A DNA stretch of 64,000 nt from Nocardiopsis sp. CNR-923. Its GTDB lineage: Bacteria > Actinomycetota > Actinomycetes > Streptosporangiales > Streptosporangiaceae. How positions within the stretch are numbered: position 1 is the stretch's first letter; every line of letters begins with the position of its first letter. The notes under the pieces were generated by a model that was not told the DNA's origin, made no database searches, and saw nothing but the letters and a program-made list of their open reading frames with translations. The translations under genes were made by a program, and so were the position numbers. This document shows, one piece after another, positions 63,221 through 64,000 of this stretch. The stretch covers positions 1 to 64,000 of the forward strand of contig NZ_MKKC01000067.1 of the NCBI RefSeq assembly GCF_001942255.1, in the 5' to 3' direction.

Positions 63221-64000
63221 TCAGGCCCGGCGCCCGCGGGCCGCGAACAGCGCGGCGGCGCCGGTCGCGGCGACGACCAGACCGGCGACCACCAAGGCGG
63301 CGGTCCCGCCGCCGGTCAGAGCCAGACGATCGGCGAAACCGCCGCCGGAGGGGTCGACCGTGCTCTCGTCGACTCCGTTCTCCTCGGAGCCGGTGTCGCC
63401 GTTCAGTGCGGTGTCGACGTCGGAGTCGAACTCGAACTCCGGCTGACCGTCCTCGTGTGAGAGCCGGTAGCGCTGGTACGGCTCCTCCGTCGGCGACGGC
63501 TCCGGCGACGGCTCCGAGGTCGGGGTCGGGGTCGGGGCGGGCGACGGATCGAACGAGGAGCAGTCCATGGTCACGTCGCCCAGGACGAGGTCGAAGAGCG
63601 GCACCGTCTGTCCGAAGGGGTCCCCCGACTCGTCCAGCGGCTGGGCGGTGGCCGACAGGTCGAGTTCGGCGTGGCCATGGCTGCCCTTGGCCTCGTGGAT
63701 CTGCTGGGTGCTCACGAGGACCCGGACGCCCGAGGTGCCGGTACCGTAGTCACCCGCGAAGTCGAGGGTGGTCGTCTGCGGCGCCCGGGACACCGGGACC
63801 GGCTGCCCCAGGACCGTCACGGACACCGCGCTCGTCAGGAAGACGGGGTCGTGCGGGAAGGTGCAGCTGGCACTGATCTTCCAGGTGACGATGTTCAGGA
63901 CCGTGGTCATCGCGCCCGCACCGGGGGTTCCCTCGTTCACGACGACCTGGGCGGGGCCCGACGTTCCCACCGGGTGCGGAACCGACAACCGGGTGAACGC
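63221..64000 (-). CDS. LAXTG-anchored surface protein, C-terminal part (cut by window edge)
   Basis: At least 259 residues; the N-terminus with any signal peptide lies beyond the window. The visible part holds a beta-rich region (TVLNIVTWKISASCTF, then FLTSAVSVTVLGQPVPV, LDLSATAQPLDESG), a Pro/Thr/Ser/Glu stalk of about 40 residues, an acidic stretch, and a sorting signal: LALTG, a 24-residue hydrophobic segment (TAALVVAGLVVAATGAAALF) and RGRRA. LAXTG is the type cleaved by class E sortases of actinomycetes, so the protein is bound to peptidoglycan. Two cysteines in the beta region (SASCTF and MDCSSF) could pair. Confidence 0.85.
   Translation of the reverse strand, partial: AFTRLSVPHPVGTSGPAQVVVNEGTPGAGAMTTVLNIVTWKISASCTFPHDPVFLTSAVSVTVLGQPVPVSRAPQTTTLDFAGDYGTGTSGVRVLVSTQQIHEAKGSHGHAELDLSATAQPLDESGDPFGQTVPLFDLVLGDVTMDCSSFDPSPAPTPTPTSEPSPEPSPTEEPYQRYRLSHEDGQPEFEFDSDVDTALNGDTGSEENGVDESTVDPSGGGFADRLALTGGGTAALVVAGLVVAATGAAALFAARGRRA

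Overview
The window is very GC-rich, uses many GTG starts and has short, purine-rich ribosome sites or leaderless genes with a TAnnnT box just before the start codon. With the XRE/DUF397 pair, an ECF sigma factor beside a DGPF protein, a LAXTG-anchored protein and a divergently placed MocR regulator, this points to an actinomycete. A Nocardiopsis-like member of the Streptosporangiales is my best guess, from recall and not from any search.

Layout. 1-6 kb: end of an insertion sequence transposase, a RecD2 helicase, a YjbR-type protein, a membrane/coiled-coil protein divergent from a soluble Ser/Thr kinase, and a membrane protein. 6-12.5 kb: a secreted 5'-nucleotidase-type phosphatase, two exported proteins of unknown role and an OmpR-type two-component pair. 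12.5-29 kb: a cell-surface glycopolymer locus with at least five glycosyltransferases, UDP-GlcNAc 2-epimerase and a UDP-ManNAc dehydrogenase type enzyme (together giving UDP-ManNAcA), a tightly coupled set of membrane proteins, nucleotidyltransferase, glycerol-1-phosphate dehydrogenase-like enzyme and CDP-alcohol phosphotransferase, and the remains of the ATPase of a polysaccharide ABC exporter. 29-38 kb: an AtuA-type protein, a DGPF/ECF42 sigma pair, an MFS exporter divergent from a MocR regulator, an XRE/DUF397 pair and small proteins. 38-46 kb: an operon for nucleoside uptake and use (BMP lipoprotein, ABC ATPase, two permeases, cytidine deaminase, thymidine phosphorylase). 46-50.6 kb: a hydrolase, a 2-oxoacid dehydrogenase E1 alpha/E1 beta/lipoyl-protein operon and its divergent Lrp-type regulator. 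50.6-57.5 kb: a second nucleoside/deoxyribose operon (deoC, two aldehyde dehydrogenase-like genes, an acetyltransferase, purine nucleoside phosphorylase, phosphopentomutase/phosphomannomutase). 57.5-64 kb: an unrecognised protein, a multi-pass membrane protein, acetoacetyl-CoA synthetase, a HAD phosphatase and the end of a sortase-anchored surface protein.

How the genes work together. The two nucleoside loci are complementary: uptake, deamination and phosphorolysis in one; purine phosphorolysis, pentose-phosphate isomerisation, deoxyribose-5-phosphate cleavage and acetaldehyde oxidation in the other. The glycopolymer locus supplies one nucleotide-sugar acid and probably one nucleotide-activated polyol phosphate, joined by the glycosyltransferases and the CDP-alcohol phosphotransferase.

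Caution. At least 20 positions in 12 otherwise intact genes need one added base to restore the reading frame, and all of these are losses, never gains. This looks like a sequencing or assembly fault rather than gene decay, so genes marked as frameshifted here are probably functional in the organism. The join of the AtuA-type gene to a headless ABC ATPase near 29,006 and the E2 protein reduced to its lipoyl domain cannot be explained by single lost bases.
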